64,000 nt of DNA from Paraflavitalea soli (GTDB taxonomy: Bacteria; Bacteroidota; Bacteroidia; Chitinophagales; Chitinophagaceae). The notes below the pieces were generated by a model, which was given only the letters and a program-made list of their open reading frames with translations, was not told where the DNA came from and searched no databases. The stretch is taken from contig NZ_CP032157.1 in the NCBI RefSeq assembly GCF_003555545.1, positions 6,018,546 through 6,082,545 on the forward strand, in the 5' to 3' direction. The translations under genes were made by a program, and so were the position numbers. Below, one piece after another: positions 28,145 to 37,529 of the stretch; position 1 is the first letter of the stretch, and each line of letters begins with the position of its first letter.

Positions 28145-28873
28145 TTAAGTCCTGGTAAATAAGGCCAGTACCCTGCTTTGCCCGGAGTGGTAAGGATCAT
28201 AGCCTGCAGAAAATAATCCCTTCTGATCTGGAGGACTCATTTGTAAGGCCAATCAGACTACTTGGGCCTCTTGGGTAGTACTTAATTACCATGTCAAAAG
28301 ACTTCCAATGAGATATAAAACCCCTCGAAGAAGGTTTCAACCAGGTATCCCAATATCTTTAAATCAAGGGAATGTCAGGTTTACCCGCTAAGGCGGGATC
28401 TGAGCCGGTAGAAGCCATTTAAGAGGAAAAACAGTTTTACAAAGAGGACCTTCGGTAAAGTTTATCCCGCGGAGCTGAATCCAGCATGACAGCTTAATTC
28501 AATGACATTGAGTTGTCCAGCTCTGCCGAACTAGTCACACTAAGGGAGGGAGACATTCGATTCTTGTATTCTCCTTGGACAGTGCAACAAGCTTAATATA
28601 CCATCCTGGGATCCAACTGTATTAAACTCCCACTTTACCTTGCTCATCTTGAAAGTAATCCAACACTTATGGCCATGAATATCCTGCCTGGTAAAAGGCA
28701 TACTACTCCCCTACCCTTTAACTGTTAAAGCAGTATGATTATTTATACCAATCCTTTAAGGCTGGGCTCAGGTAAATGAAGAAGGGGGAAACAAAATAAT
28801 CCCTGAGTAAGCAAGGCTCACCCGGAAAATACACCAAGGCTGGCCGCAGAGGCATGGGCAGGTATGAGTAGAA

Positions 28874-28896
28874 GAAACCCCTTGATGACAAGGGGC
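28874..28896 (-). terminator. Intrinsic terminator after ybeY
   Basis: The minus-strand stem CCCCTTG / CAAGGGG with a 4-base loop is followed by TTTC. It lies 20 bases past the ybeY stop. Confidence 0.65.
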
Positions 28897-28914
28897 TTTA
28901 ACCTGAAGAAGGAA

Positions 28915-29364
28915 TTACATCAAACGTTGTTGGTATTTCCTATACCGGGCAATACTCTCGTCTTCTTTCTCCCGCATCAGCCTGGCATCTTTGCTGGTCT
29001 TGTCTTTATATCCGCAAAGATGTAGGGCGCCATGGAAGATCACCCGGTGAAGTTCTTCCTTGAAACTGGTATGGAATTGTTGGGCATTGTCCCGCACCCT
29101 ATCAATGCTGATATAGATTTCACCCATTACAGGCGCAGGATGGTTGGAGAGATTGAAGGTAATAATGTCGGTATAGTCATCATGGTTCAGGTATTGCCGG
29201 TTGATCTCCAGCAGGTACTTATCTGAACAAAAGATATAGCGCAGGGATTCGAGTTTTGTTCCTTCCCTTTTAAACAGGGATCGCAGGAAAGCTTTGAGCA
29301 TTAGCCTGTCTTTCAGGTTGGCGGGCTCCAGAAAATGAAAGTCAACGGGCGCTGTTGTTTGCAT
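28915..29364 (-). CDS. ybeY: Endoribonuclease YbeY (rRNA maturation factor)
   Basis: 149 residues from MQTTAPVDFHFLEPANL. The N-terminal half is typical (EINRQYLNHDDYTDIITF, MGEIYIS). The zinc motif reads HGALHLCGYKDKT. In most bacteria it is HGxLHLxGYDH, with three zinc-binding His. Here the third is replaced by Asp in a KD pair, a variant I associate with Bacteroidota. YbeY trims 16S rRNA ends and takes part in ribosome quality control. The start at 29364 is chosen over 29400 because upstream residues do not fit the family. Confidence 0.92.
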   Translation of the reverse strand: MQTTAPVDFHFLEPANLKDRLMLKAFLRSLFKREGTKLESLRYIFCSDKYLLEINRQYLNHDDYTDIITFNLSNHPAPVMGEIYISIDRVRDNAQQFHTSFKEELHRVIFHGALHLCGYKDKTSKDARLMREKEDESIARYRKYQQRLM

Positions 29365-29509
29365 AAGTTTCGAAAATCGTAAGCGTAATAAAGGATACAA
29401 AGCTACATTTGTTGTTGGATGAACCTGAATAATATAGGGGCTGTAAATGATCTATTTCAAAGCTTCGGATGTTATTGATACGGGGTCGACTGAACATAAA
29501 CAAAGCACA

Positions 29510-29737
29510 ATGAAAAGATTATCAGAGTTAAGATCGGGAGGAAGAGGAACCATCATGTCTTTTGAGGATAATGATCTTTTCCTAAAGCTTATGGAAATGG
29601 GTTGTGTACCCGGTGAAACCGTGAAAGTAGAGCAAATAGCTCCCCTGGGCGATCCTATCTCCATCAGTGTGGCCGGTTATAACCTGAGCCTTCGCCTTAA
29701 CGAAGCAGATAATATCTTTATAGAAGAATTAGTTTAA
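29510..29737 (+). CDS. feoA: FeoA-family protein
   Basis: 75 residues with the SH3-like FeoA pattern: MKRLSELRSGGRGTIMSF, LKLMEMGCVPGETVKVEQIAPLGD split by Gly-Pro turns, and NLSLRLNEADNIFIEEL. FeoA assists the FeoB ferrous iron transporter. No feoB is next to it, so it is an orphan here. The longer frame from 29447 is upstream sequence without family similarity. nadD follows after 32 bases and is probably in the same transcript. Confidence 0.85.
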   Translation: MKRLSELRSGGRGTIMSFEDNDLFLKLMEMGCVPGETVKVEQIAPLGDPISISVAGYNLSLRLNEADNIFIEELV

Positions 29738-29769
29738 CCACATCACCATAGCTTAATTATCTGCCCGGT

Positions 29770-30345
29770 ATGAAAGTTGGCCTGTATTTCGGTTCCTTCA
29801 ATCCCATCCATCACGGTCACCTTATTATTGCCCAGCATATGGTGCAATATACCGATCTTGACCAGGTGTGGTTTGTTGTTTCACCCCAGAACCCCCTGAA
29901 GCCTTCTGCAGGTTTATTGAATGAGTTTCACCGCTTGTATTTTATACAGTTATCTATAGAACAATCTCATCACTTAAAAGTGACTGATATTGAATTCCGT
30001 TTACCCCGCCCTTCCTATACCGCCGACACACTGGCTTACCTGGGTGAGAGATATCCGAAGCATCACTTTGCCGTGATCATGGGCAGCGACAGTTTTGAGA
30101 ACCTCCCCCGCTGGAAAAACTACCAGCATATTCTAACAAACTATCCCATCTACGTATACAAGCGTCCAGGCCATGAGATCACCAGCAGCTATGAAGGCTC
30201 CCGCGTGGAAGTTCTAAAAGCGCCCCTCCTGGAAATATCAGCCACCCATATCAGGAACACCATCAAAGAAGGCAAATCCATTCGCTACCTCGTACCCGAT
30301 AAAGTGGCCGAGGAGATCGAGCGCAATGGCTATTATAAATTGTGA
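29770..30345 (+). CDS. nadD: Nicotinate-nucleotide adenylyltransferase
   Basis: 191 residues. It opens MKVGLYFGSFNPIHHGHLII with the nucleotidyltransferase HxGH-type motif (HHGH). VSPQNPLKPSAGLLNE, the FAVIMGSDSFENLPRWKNY motif and ISATHIRNTIKEG (the ISSTxxR-type motif) follow. The enzyme converts nicotinate mononucleotide to deamido-NAD, downstream of NadA/NadC. The window also holds two other NMN-type adenylyltransferase domains in the NAD cluster. Confidence 0.96.
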   Translation: MKVGLYFGSFNPIHHGHLIIAQHMVQYTDLDQVWFVVSPQNPLKPSAGLLNEFHRLYFIQLSIEQSHHLKVTDIEFRLPRPSYTADTLAYLGERYPKHHFAVIMGSDSFENLPRWKNYQHILTNYPIYVYKRPGHEITSSYEGSRVEVLKAPLLEISATHIRNTIKEGKSIRYLVPDKVAEEIERNGYYKL

Positions 30346-30511
30346 TCACAGATATCTCACTACTTCATTTATTGCTAACGGTTATGAACAGACAGCATAA
30401 TCGAATAATTCCATCAAATAACGCGAGGCATTTAAGCCAGTCCCAGTAAGGTTTTCAAGGAATATTTGCAGTGAACCCCTTATATTAGTAAACCTTACAC
30501 AAAACACCCTG

Positions 30512-31423
30512 TTGGTTATGTATTACTGCAAGAGATTAACCGTTTGCCTGTTTTTATTCATCCTGGTGGGTAACCTGGCTGCACAATCCCGCACCGACCG
30601 GAAACTGCAGCAAAAAATAGATGAATTGGTAAAAAGCCAAAACCTTCGGGGTGTGGCAGGCATCTATGTTAAAAATCTGCGCACAGGTAAAGTGGCCGAG
30701 TACCAGGCTGATACAATATTCCCCACCGCCAGTATTGTGAAAGTACCCATCCTGGTGGGCATCATGGATAAGATAGAGAAAGGCGAATTACAGTATCACC
30801 AAAACCTGGAATATAAGGACTCCTTACTCTATGCCGGGGAGGATATTCTCGGCTCTTTCAAAAGCGGCGAGAAAATAGAACTCAGCAAAGTAATGATGTT
30901 GATGCTGACCATGAGCGACAACACCGCCAGCCTTTGGTTGCAGAGCCTGGCAGGTACCGGCGCCCGCATCAATCAACTCCTGGATTCACTGGGATTGCAA
31001 TACACCCGGGTCAATTCCAGAACACCCGGCCGGGAAGATAACCGGAAACAATTTGGCTGGGGGCAAACTACGCCCCGCGAAATGACCACCCTGATGGAAA
31101 AGATCTACCGGGGTGAAGTGATCAGTCACAAAGCCAGTGAGCGAATGCTGCGCGTGTTGGGAAGAAACTATCATGATCCAAACGGGATATCACAAGTGCC
31201 GCCTTATATTTTTGTGGCATCCAAAACAGGAGAAGTAAATCAGTCGCGCAATGAAACCATCCTGGTAATGGCTCCCCACGGAGCATATGCTTATACCATC
31301 AATACCAAAAACCTGGAAGATCAAAGTTGGGAGCCTTCCAATGAAGGCTGGGTACTGTGCCGCAAACTGGCCGCCCTGCTCTGGCAATATTACGAACCCC
31401 GCTCAAAGTGGAAGGCAGAATAA
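30512..31423 (+). CDS. Class A beta-lactamase-fold serine hydrolase
   Basis: 303 residues with a signal peptide ending LVGNLAAQ (about 25). The SxxK motif is intact in TASIVKVPIL, SDN in TMSDNTASLW, and KTG in ASKTGEVNQ. The omega-loop ExxLN that supplies the deacylating Glu is not obvious; the region reads SRTPGREDNRKQFGWG. It may therefore be a slow hydrolase or DD-peptidase-like enzyme rather than a strong beta-lactamase. It acts in the periplasm. It is a single-gene unit ahead of chrA. Confidence 0.85.
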   Translation: MVMYYCKRLTVCLFLFILVGNLAAQSRTDRKLQQKIDELVKSQNLRGVAGIYVKNLRTGKVAEYQADTIFPTASIVKVPILVGIMDKIEKGELQYHQNLEYKDSLLYAGEDILGSFKSGEKIELSKVMMLMLTMSDNTASLWLQSLAGTGARINQLLDSLGLQYTRVNSRTPGREDNRKQFGWGQTTPREMTTLMEKIYRGEVISHKASERMLRVLGRNYHDPNGISQVPPYIFVASKTGEVNQSRNETILVMAPHGAYAYTINTKNLEDQSWEPSNEGWVLCRKLAALLWQYYEPRSKWKAE

Positions 31424-31473
31424 CAATCACTTGGATAAGTTTAGTACCTTCCGTGCTTGTGTAGTTTGTTCTA

Positions 31474-32745
31474 ATGGTACTGTTACGACATATACCTTTT
31501 CTAAGAGCTGTTTTTCTTCATAGTATTTCCGCCTTTGGTGGCCCGCAAGGTCATTTTGGGATGGTGATGAAAACATTTGTGCACCAACGGCACGATGTAA
31601 CCGAAAAGGAAGTACTGGATTATAATTCCTTTTGCCAGTTATTGCCCGGCGCCTCTTCTACCCAGGTGCTCACCCTGATTGGCTACAAAAGGGGGGGTAT
31701 TCCCCTGGCGATCCTCACTTTACTTATCTGGATATTCCCGGCCTGTTTTCTGATGGGGGCTTTTTCTTTTGTGCTGCAATATTTTGATAACCGCTCACAG
31801 AATATGGGCATCTTCAAATTCATTCAGCCCATGGCGGTAGGATTCCTGGCTTTTGCCGCAGCCAAATCTTTCCGGCTGGCCATCCACAATACCATCACCA
31901 CCGTGATATTGGTGATCAGTGCCATCGTCACGTTTTTCCTGTTCAAAAGCCCCTGGGTATTTCCGATCCTCATTGTGGCCGGTGGATTTGTTACCAATCT
32001 GAGTGATAAACGGATCCCACAAAAAGGCATTCCTCCCAAAAAGATCAAGTGGGGCAATATCTGGCTCTTTGCCATTCTCTTTATTGCCGCGGGTTTGGTG
32101 AGTGAACTGGCGCGGACGCACGACTGGCCCAATCGCCGGCCTTTGAACCTGTTTGAAAATACCTATCGTTTCGGCAGTCTTGTCTTTGGCGGCGGACAGG
32201 TACTGATCCCCATGATGTATGAGCAATATGTGGAAAGGCCGAAGTCCGAGCAGGTAATCCGGAAGAATCTTTATAAGAAAGAAAATGTGATCAGTATTGA
32301 GCGGGATGATTTTTATACCGGAGCGGGTATTGTACGTGCTATACCCGGACCTGTATTTTCCATCTCCTCTTTTATGGGGGGCATGGCCATGAATGACAAA
32401 GGACCTGCCTGGCAGGTATTGGGATGTATCATTGCCTCAATAGCGATCTTTCTGCCCAGCGCACTCCTGGTATTATTCTTTTTCCCCATATGGCACAACC
32501 TGCAGCGCTATGCCGTTGTGTTCCGTGCTCTGGAAGGCATCAATGCGGTAGTGGTAGGGATCATGGTGGCTTCTACTTTCTATATGATGAAAGATATTTC
32601 CATTACCGAATTTAAGACGGTGAGCCTTCTGAACATTGGTGTGATCGCAGGCACCTGGCTGCTGCTGGCCCTCACCCGCCTTCCCTCTCCTGTTATAGTA
32701 TTGATCTGCCTGCTACTCGGTTGGCTGGCTGGCCTATGGGTATAA
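31474..32745 (+). CDS. chrA: Chromate transporter, two-domain CHR family
   Basis: 423 residues with ten or more hydrophobic segments in two related halves. The N-terminal half has [14 protein letters not shown] and [13 protein letters not shown]. The second half has [16 protein letters not shown] and [20 protein letters not shown]. These are the CHR motifs. The family exports chromate or moves related oxyanions; the natural substrate is often uncertain. Length fits the long-chain ChrA class. No chromate regulator is adjacent. Confidence 0.9.
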   Translation: MVLLRHIPFLRAVFLHSISAFGGPQGHFGMVMKTFVHQRHDVTEKEVLDYNSFCQLLPGASSTQVLTLIGYKRGGIPLAILTLLIWIFPACFLMGAFSFVLQYFDNRSQNMGIFKFIQPMAVGFLAFAAAKSFRLAIHNTITTVILVISAIVTFFLFKSPWVFPILIVAGGFVTNLSDKRIPQKGIPPKKIKWGNIWLFAILFIAAGLVSELARTHDWPNRRPLNLFENTYRFGSLVFGGGQVLIPMMYEQYVERPKSEQVIRKNLYKKENVISIERDDFYTGAGIVRAIPGPVFSISSFMGGMAMNDKGPAWQVLGCIIASIAIFLPSALLVLFFFPIWHNLQRYAVVFRALEGINAVVVGIMVASTFYMMKDISITEFKTVSLLNIGVIAGTWLLLALTRLPSPVIVLICLLLGWLAGLWV

Positions 32746-32771
32746 AAAATCCCGTCCTGTTGAGACGGGAT
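32741..32771 (-). terminator. Intrinsic terminator on the minus strand
   Basis: The stem ATCCCGTC / GACGGGAT with a 7-base loop is followed on the minus strand by TTTTTT. It begins immediately after the chrA stop and terminates the small minus-strand gene at 32816. Confidence 0.75.
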
Positions 32772-32815
32772 CCGTAAACCACCCTTGAGAAAAACTGCCT
32801 GATAAAAATCGTCGT

Positions 32816-33070
32816 TTATATTATCGCATGTAATAATCCAACCGGTAAAACCAGCTCCTGTTTACTTTCCCTGGTACACATGGCCACACAATCCGCATGG
32901 GTAAGGGTGCCTGTAGTAGCTGGTTTCTTTTCCTCCTGCCGGAAACCTTTTTTCCATTCATCCCCACAGTTTTCCTGCGACCTTGCCTTCCGGCTTCCTG
33001 CCCCTATCATCACGATGGCAAAGCATCCGAGAAAGGCTACCATCGCCACCACCTGCATCGACTGTTTCAT
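32816..33070 (-). CDS. Small membrane-anchored protein of unknown function
   Basis: About 84 residues from MKQSMQVVAMVAFLG. One N-terminal membrane helix is followed by a short polar domain with three Cys (QENCGDEWKKGF, ADCVAMC), which could form disulfides or bind metal outside the membrane. An upstream Met at 33097 is possible. The strong minus-strand terminator at 32741-32771 supports real transcription. No family is recognised. It lies downstream of the response regulator on the same strand with an 85-base gap. Confidence 0.55.
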   Translation of the reverse strand: MKQSMQVVAMVAFLGCFAIVMIGAGSRKARSQENCGDEWKKGFRQEEKKPATTGTLTHADCVAMCTRESKQELVLPVGLLHAII

Positions 33071-33155
33071 GATTATGCTGTTTTGAATTTGCTTCACAAA
33101 ACTAGCCCGCAGAAGATCGCCTCACAATAGCATAAAGATGTGAAAGATGTAGGTA

Positions 33156-33788
33156 CTAAACGATCTTGTCCTTGAAAGCTTTGGCCACTGCTTCGCTCTT
33201 GGAATTCACATGTAGCTTTTCGTAGATCTTCTTGATGTGCGAGCGCACGGTGTCTATGGAGATGAACATTTCAGCAGCGATCATTTTGTAGCTGTACCCG
33301 TTGACCAGCCATTGCAATACCTGTTTTTCACGTTCAGATAAGTGGTAATCGCTGTTGGCCGTACTGTGTACCTGCGAGAACATTTTTAACACCTGCGTGG
33401 CAATGGAAGAACTCATCGGCGCGCCGCCGGTATGAGCTTCCTGGATGTATTCGAGCAATTTAGCTGGCGGGGTCTTCTTAAGCAGGTACCCATTGGCACC
33501 GTTCCGCACAGCTTCAAACACATTCTTGTTGTCATCGAATACTGTGAGCATGAGAATTTTCACGTCCGTATTTATCTGGCGGATCAACTTGAGGCCCTCA
33601 ATACCATTGGTACCGGGCATATCAATATCCATGAGGATCACATCAGGTTTCAGTGCTTCTACTTCACTCACCACATTATTGCAGTTCTTGAATGTACCAA
33701 TCACTTCAAACCCCTCAGAACCATTCAGCAGCATGGCCAAACCTTCTCTGAGCTGGGGATTATCCTCATATAATATGACATTGATCAT
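33156..33788 (-). CDS. NarL/FixJ-type response regulator
   Basis: 210 residues. The receiver domain (1-120) shows EDN near residue 8, the phosphoacceptor D54 in VILMDIDMPG and the conserved Lys in YLLKKT. The C-terminal LuxR-type helix-turn-helix (about 145-205) has LSEREKQVLQWLVNGYS and AAEMFISIDTVRSHIKKIY. It is the partner of the sensor kinase encoded 58 bases upstream on the same strand. Targets are unknown. Confidence 0.95.
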   Translation of the reverse strand: MINVILYEDNPQLREGLAMLLNGSEGFEVIGTFKNCNNVVSEVEALKPDVILMDIDMPGTNGIEGLKLIRQINTDVKILMLTVFDDNKNVFEAVRNGANGYLLKKTPPAKLLEYIQEAHTGGAPMSSSIATQVLKMFSQVHSTANSDYHLSEREKQVLQWLVNGYSYKMIAAEMFISIDTVRSHIKKIYEKLHVNSKSEAVAKAFKDKIV

Positions 33789-33846
33789 CCAGGAGCTTAT
33801 TTATTTACAAAACTAGGCTTTTATTTTCCCGGCGGCAATCACATAA

Positions 33847-36800
33847 TTATGTCAAAGGCACATCCAGCAATACTTTGGTGCCGGTACCCGGCGTCGATTC
33901 TATCGTCAGACCGCCATTCAGCGATTGCGCCCGCTTTTTCATGTTGAACAAGCCATTGCCACCGTCCGCATGCAGTACATCGAACCCGATCCCATCATCC
34001 ATGATCTTCATGATCAGCCGTTCTTTTTGGATGGAAATGTCAATAACCGCGTTTTTGCACTGGGAGTATTTGGCCAGGTTATTCACCGCCTCCTTGAAAA
34101 GCAGAAAAAAGTCCCGCCGGGCTTCCATATCCAGCTTCAGGTCCTGCACTTCTTCATCCACCCGGAAAGTGAAGTCAATATTGCGGGCTTCCAGCACCCC
34201 CGTGGCAAACTCCCGCATACGGGCGGTAATGCGCTGCATGCTGTCGTTCATGGGATTGATGCTCCATACAATATCATCCATTGCCTCCATCATGCGGCTG
34301 CTGTTGTCGCTGATCTTGACCAGGTATTCGCTGGTTTTAGCGCTGTCCTTCTCCACTTTCATTTTGGCCATTTCACTCAATATATTGATAGTGCTGAGGG
34401 TAGAACCCATGTCATCATGCAGGTCGCGGGCAATGCGGGTGCGCACCCTTTCCATCCCCAGCAGCTGGTCCACCCGCAGGCGGTGGATGAAATAGATCAA
34501 TGCCCCAATGGCGAGCCCCACCAGCGAAAGGAACCACCAGGTTCTCCAAAAAGGAGGGTGGATGTATATTTTTAGGGTGGTGATACTTTTGGATTCAATG
34601 CCATCCGCATTCTCACACATCACCTTGAAGGTATAGTGTCCTGGCGGCAAAGAAGTATAATTGGCAAACAGTCCTTTGTCGGGACGTATCCATTCTTTAT
34701 TAATGCCTTCCAGCTGGTAGTAGTACACAATTTTATCGCGTTGCAAAAAACTCAGCGCGGCAAATTCAATGGTGATGGAGTTGTCGAAATGCTTTAGTTC
34801 TACCCTATCCAGTTTCATGATGGAGTCGGGCGGCAGGTAAGTATTAAATAATTTAAAATCTGTGATCGTTACATTCAGCGGCGGCGAAGAACTATAAGCC
34901 TGCGCAGGCTGAAAGAATACAAAATTGTGCGCATTGCCAAATACGAGCTGGCCATTCCGCAAGCGGGTACTGGCATTGTATTTAAAGTTGCTATAGATAA
35001 TACCATCCCGCTGGGTAAACATGGTAAAGACCTTTCGCTTAGGGTAGTACCGGCAAATGCCATCGGCAAGGCCCAGCCAGAGGTTATTTTCATTGTCTTT
35101 CTCTATGCTGGTGATGCTCATGGAAGGCAAGCCATCATCGGTAGTGATGGCTTGTATGTTGCCCGTTTTCTGGTTGAGCAGGTTAAGGGCGCCGGAACTA
35201 ATGAAGAACAAACTATCGTTGTATTGCTGTATGTCGCCGGCCATGTCGGAATAAAGCGACTTCCCGGGTCCGCCCTTTGAATCGTAATGCGCTATTAATT
35301 CACCCGAGTTTGGATCCATCCTGTACACCCCTTTCATATGCGTGCACAGCCAGATGTAACCTTCCTTGTCCACCATCATTTTATATACAATGGTATTGAC
35401 GTTTTGTACCAGGCTGAATCCCTGCATAAAATCTTTTCCATAACCGGCTGCCGGGTTCCATTTTATGATATGTCCGTATTGCGTGGCCAGCCATATAGTA
35501 CCCTGTTTGTCTTCCGTGATCTGCCGGATGGTCCTTTGCTCTGCAGCAGGCAGTATATGAAAGGTCGATCGACCGGTTGCCGGGTTATATATAATAATGC
35601 GGCCACCCTGGCAGGCGATCCAAATGTGGCCGGTGCTTTTTTCTTCGTGCAGGTCCCATTGCAGCTTATAACTATCATCACCGGCCGGCATGCCTTTTAA
35701 TATATTGTTGTTGACAGGAAGCATATTACTGTCACAGGAAAGGGTACCTAATCCCCAGGAAGCAATAAGCAGGTCATTGTTCTTGCTTTGCAGAAAGCCA
35801 TTCACCTGTAGGTTCTTTTCCGTGTTATGCGGAGGCGGGTCCTGCAATACAATACTGTTGAACATTTGCCGGGCGGGGTTAAAAATATATACGCCTTCAT
35901 CCGTGCCGATCCAGGTATTCTGTTCCCGGTCCTCATATAGGCAATTCACGATATCGTATTTGATACCATAATCGTCTACATAATCATTGCGGATGTATTG
36001 AAACTTTTTAGTGAGGGTATCAAATCTCATCAGCATTCGTTCGCCATAAGCCCAGATGGCGCCATTCGATTGCTGGCTAAAAGCATGTACTTCTTTGTAT
36101 ACATCCGTATGCACTACCAGGCCGGCCGTATCTTTCGTTATCTGATCATTGATCATATCATAGCAAAAGAACCGCTCCCCCTTTTTCACATTCCAGGTGG
36201 TAAACCAGAAGCGGGATTGCTGATCGAGGAACATGGCTGTCACAGGATCTGTAAATACCGGGTGATCCAGGATAGGCTGCTTATCGGTATTGTGTCCGTA
36301 GTGGCTCAATGTTTTGGAGCGGATATTATACAGCGCCAGACCGGAATCGGCGCCCATCCAGTAATTACCGGTTGTAGGGTCTTCCAGCAATCGTCGTACC
36401 GACCAGCCTTTGGGAAGGCGGATGCGGCTTTCATCTTTGCTGAATGTGTTGGTTTGCCAGTTATAGGCCAAGACCCCCAGGCGGGTAATGATCAGGAAAA
36501 TATTACCCTTGCTATCCATCCACAAAAAGTACTCCGCGCGCGGCGGCACTTCGGCATCCGTTTTTATGATGGCCTTTTTATACCGGAAAGTCACCGGATC
36601 AAAAATACCCACTTCCTGTTCTGTGCGTACCCAGAAATGGTGGTTGATATCTTCTGCTATTTGTTTGATAGGCGCTGCCGGCAGGTAATTTTTGTCGGCC
36701 GCAGGGGGACGGAACATGACGATCTTGCGGCCATCATAACGTTGAAGCCCATTGGCTGTACCCAGCCACATGAAGCCTTTCTGATCCTGGAGAATACTTA

Positions 36801-36924
36801 GTACATGGTTCGAGGCAAGACCATCTTTGGAAGAAAGCCTGTTGAAGACGTACTTGCGGTGCTGCGCCATCAGTATGGAAGGCAAGCCGATCAGCAGTAT
36901 GGTATAGATCTTTAATCTTAGCAA
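33847..36924 (-). CDS. Sensor histidine kinase with beta-propeller and Y_Y_Y sensor region
   Basis: 1025 residues. A signal peptide is followed by many propeller repeats (for example DQKGFMWLGTANGLQRYDG, EDREQNTWIGTDEGVYIF), then a Y_Y_Y domain (about 690-770). A single membrane helix lies near 785-805. The HisKA_3-type dimerisation box RIARDLHDDMGS (phosphoacceptor His near 832) and an ATPase domain with DDGIGFDV and GNGLFNMKKRA complete it. Proteins of this plan sense external ligands, often glycans, and phosphorylate a LuxR-type partner, here the next gene. Unlike hybrid systems, no receiver is fused. Confidence 0.95.
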   Translation of the reverse strand: MLRLKIYTILLIGLPSILMAQHRKYVFNRLSSKDGLASNHVLSILQDQKGFMWLGTANGLQRYDGRKIVMFRPPAADKNYLPAAPIKQIAEDINHHFWVRTEQEVGIFDPVTFRYKKAIIKTDAEVPPRAEYFLWMDSKGNIFLIITRLGVLAYNWQTNTFSKDESRIRLPKGWSVRRLLEDPTTGNYWMGADSGLALYNIRSKTLSHYGHNTDKQPILDHPVFTDPVTAMFLDQQSRFWFTTWNVKKGERFFCYDMINDQITKDTAGLVVHTDVYKEVHAFSQQSNGAIWAYGERMLMRFDTLTKKFQYIRNDYVDDYGIKYDIVNCLYEDREQNTWIGTDEGVYIFNPARQMFNSIVLQDPPPHNTEKNLQVNGFLQSKNNDLLIASWGLGTLSCDSNMLPVNNNILKGMPAGDDSYKLQWDLHEEKSTGHIWIACQGGRIIIYNPATGRSTFHILPAAEQRTIRQITEDKQGTIWLATQYGHIIKWNPAAGYGKDFMQGFSLVQNVNTIVYKMMVDKEGYIWLCTHMKGVYRMDPNSGELIAHYDSKGGPGKSLYSDMAGDIQQYNDSLFFISSGALNLLNQKTGNIQAITTDDGLPSMSITSIEKDNENNLWLGLADGICRYYPKRKVFTMFTQRDGIIYSNFKYNASTRLRNGQLVFGNAHNFVFFQPAQAYSSSPPLNVTITDFKLFNTYLPPDSIMKLDRVELKHFDNSITIEFAALSFLQRDKIVYYYQLEGINKEWIRPDKGLFANYTSLPPGHYTFKVMCENADGIESKSITTLKIYIHPPFWRTWWFLSLVGLAIGALIYFIHRLRVDQLLGMERVRTRIARDLHDDMGSTLSTINILSEMAKMKVEKDSAKTSEYLVKISDNSSRMMEAMDDIVWSINPMNDSMQRITARMREFATGVLEARNIDFTFRVDEEVQDLKLDMEARRDFFLLFKEAVNNLAKYSQCKNAVIDISIQKERLIMKIMDDGIGFDVLHADGGNGLFNMKKRAQSLNGGLTIESTPGTGTKVLLDVPLT

Positions 36925-37229
36925 GGGAGGGTTTATGTATTACCAAAAGTAATTATCCCTTTTTTCTTTTTGGAATTTGTTTATCCAAAACCACACAGAT
37001 ATGTGATACCACTAAGTAGTACCAGGGACTTAAAACCGGGGATAAATGGAAGAATCAGAACATGAAATGCAACACCTGTTAAGAACTGTTAAAAAGCGAA
37101 CAGGTGTTTGTATTCATTCTCACATCTTCATGCTATTGTTGTGTGCGCTAACAAATTGCACTTTTGCTATGTCATAATGATTGAGACAAGCAGAACAAGT
37201 ACAAGTTGACAACAGCCATGAAAACGAAT

Positions 37230-37283
37230 AAAAGCAATCATCAGCTCCAATGGGTGAAGGATTAGGTTGGTGATTGCTTTTTA
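37230..37283 (+). terminator. Terminator-like hairpin
   Basis: The arms AAAAGCAATCATCA and TGGTGATTGCTTTT (one wobble) enclose 24 bases and end in T. It would end a plus-strand RNA begun within the gap, or close the leader. Confidence 0.55.
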
Positions 37284-37363
37284 AACATTGATCATTAAAC
37301 TGTTCCTGTAAAAAGAAGCTATAACACAGGCAAGCAAGTGTGCGTTAGGATCTGTGCGTCTGT

Positions 37364-37402
37364 TAAGGTGTCGGTAGAGGGTGGCCGGCACCTTATTTTT
37401 TT
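37364..37402 (+). terminator. Terminator-like hairpin with T7 tail
   Basis: The stem TAAGGTGTCGG / CCGGCACCTTA (one wobble) has a 10-base loop and is followed by seven T. It is the best terminator of the group. Confidence 0.65.
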
Positions 37403-37529
37403 GAGAGGTCTTTCCTTGGGGGAAGGCCTTTTTGTTTTTTATCCCTGTGTAAAGCTGTAAATTCACCATTGTTAATGCCTTATTCTCCAACGATGCTTGC
37501 CCGACCGATAGCTTTACGCTATTTTCATT

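Larger units (their letters stand above)
27283..28914. other. 1.6-kb gene-free region between mnmG and ybeY
   Basis: No coding frame here looks real. The best candidate (27856-28047, 63 codons) runs across a parS-like palindrome and has no family features. What is visible: two parS-like sites (27326 and 28019), an 11-bp-phased repeat array (27664-27718), a purine-rich plus strand from about 27640 to 27960, a perfect hairpin at 28122-28144, a CCCGC/GCGGG hairpin at 28384-28397, and the ybeY terminator at 28878. A gap this long is exceptional in this window. Confidence 0.6.
36925..37529. other. 605-base intergenic region with four successive hairpins
   Basis: No protein gene is apparent. Four inverted repeats follow one another: AACACCTGTT/AACAGGTGTT at 37071-37108, a 14-bp pair at 37230-37281, an 11-bp pair at 37364-37395 and a G/C-rich pair at about 37405-37430. 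The last three are followed by T-runs, so they look like plus-strand terminators. As no plus-strand gene lies upstream, the region may encode one or more small RNAs ahead of the glucosidase gene. Confidence 0.5.

Noticed and set aside
27283-28914. tRNA, rRNA or CRISPR content in the long gap
   Set aside because: No cloverleaf signature, rRNA-like sequence or regular spacer-repeat pattern was recognised.
35998-36801. 267-codon plus-strand frame
   Set aside because: It is antisense to the sensor kinase gene.
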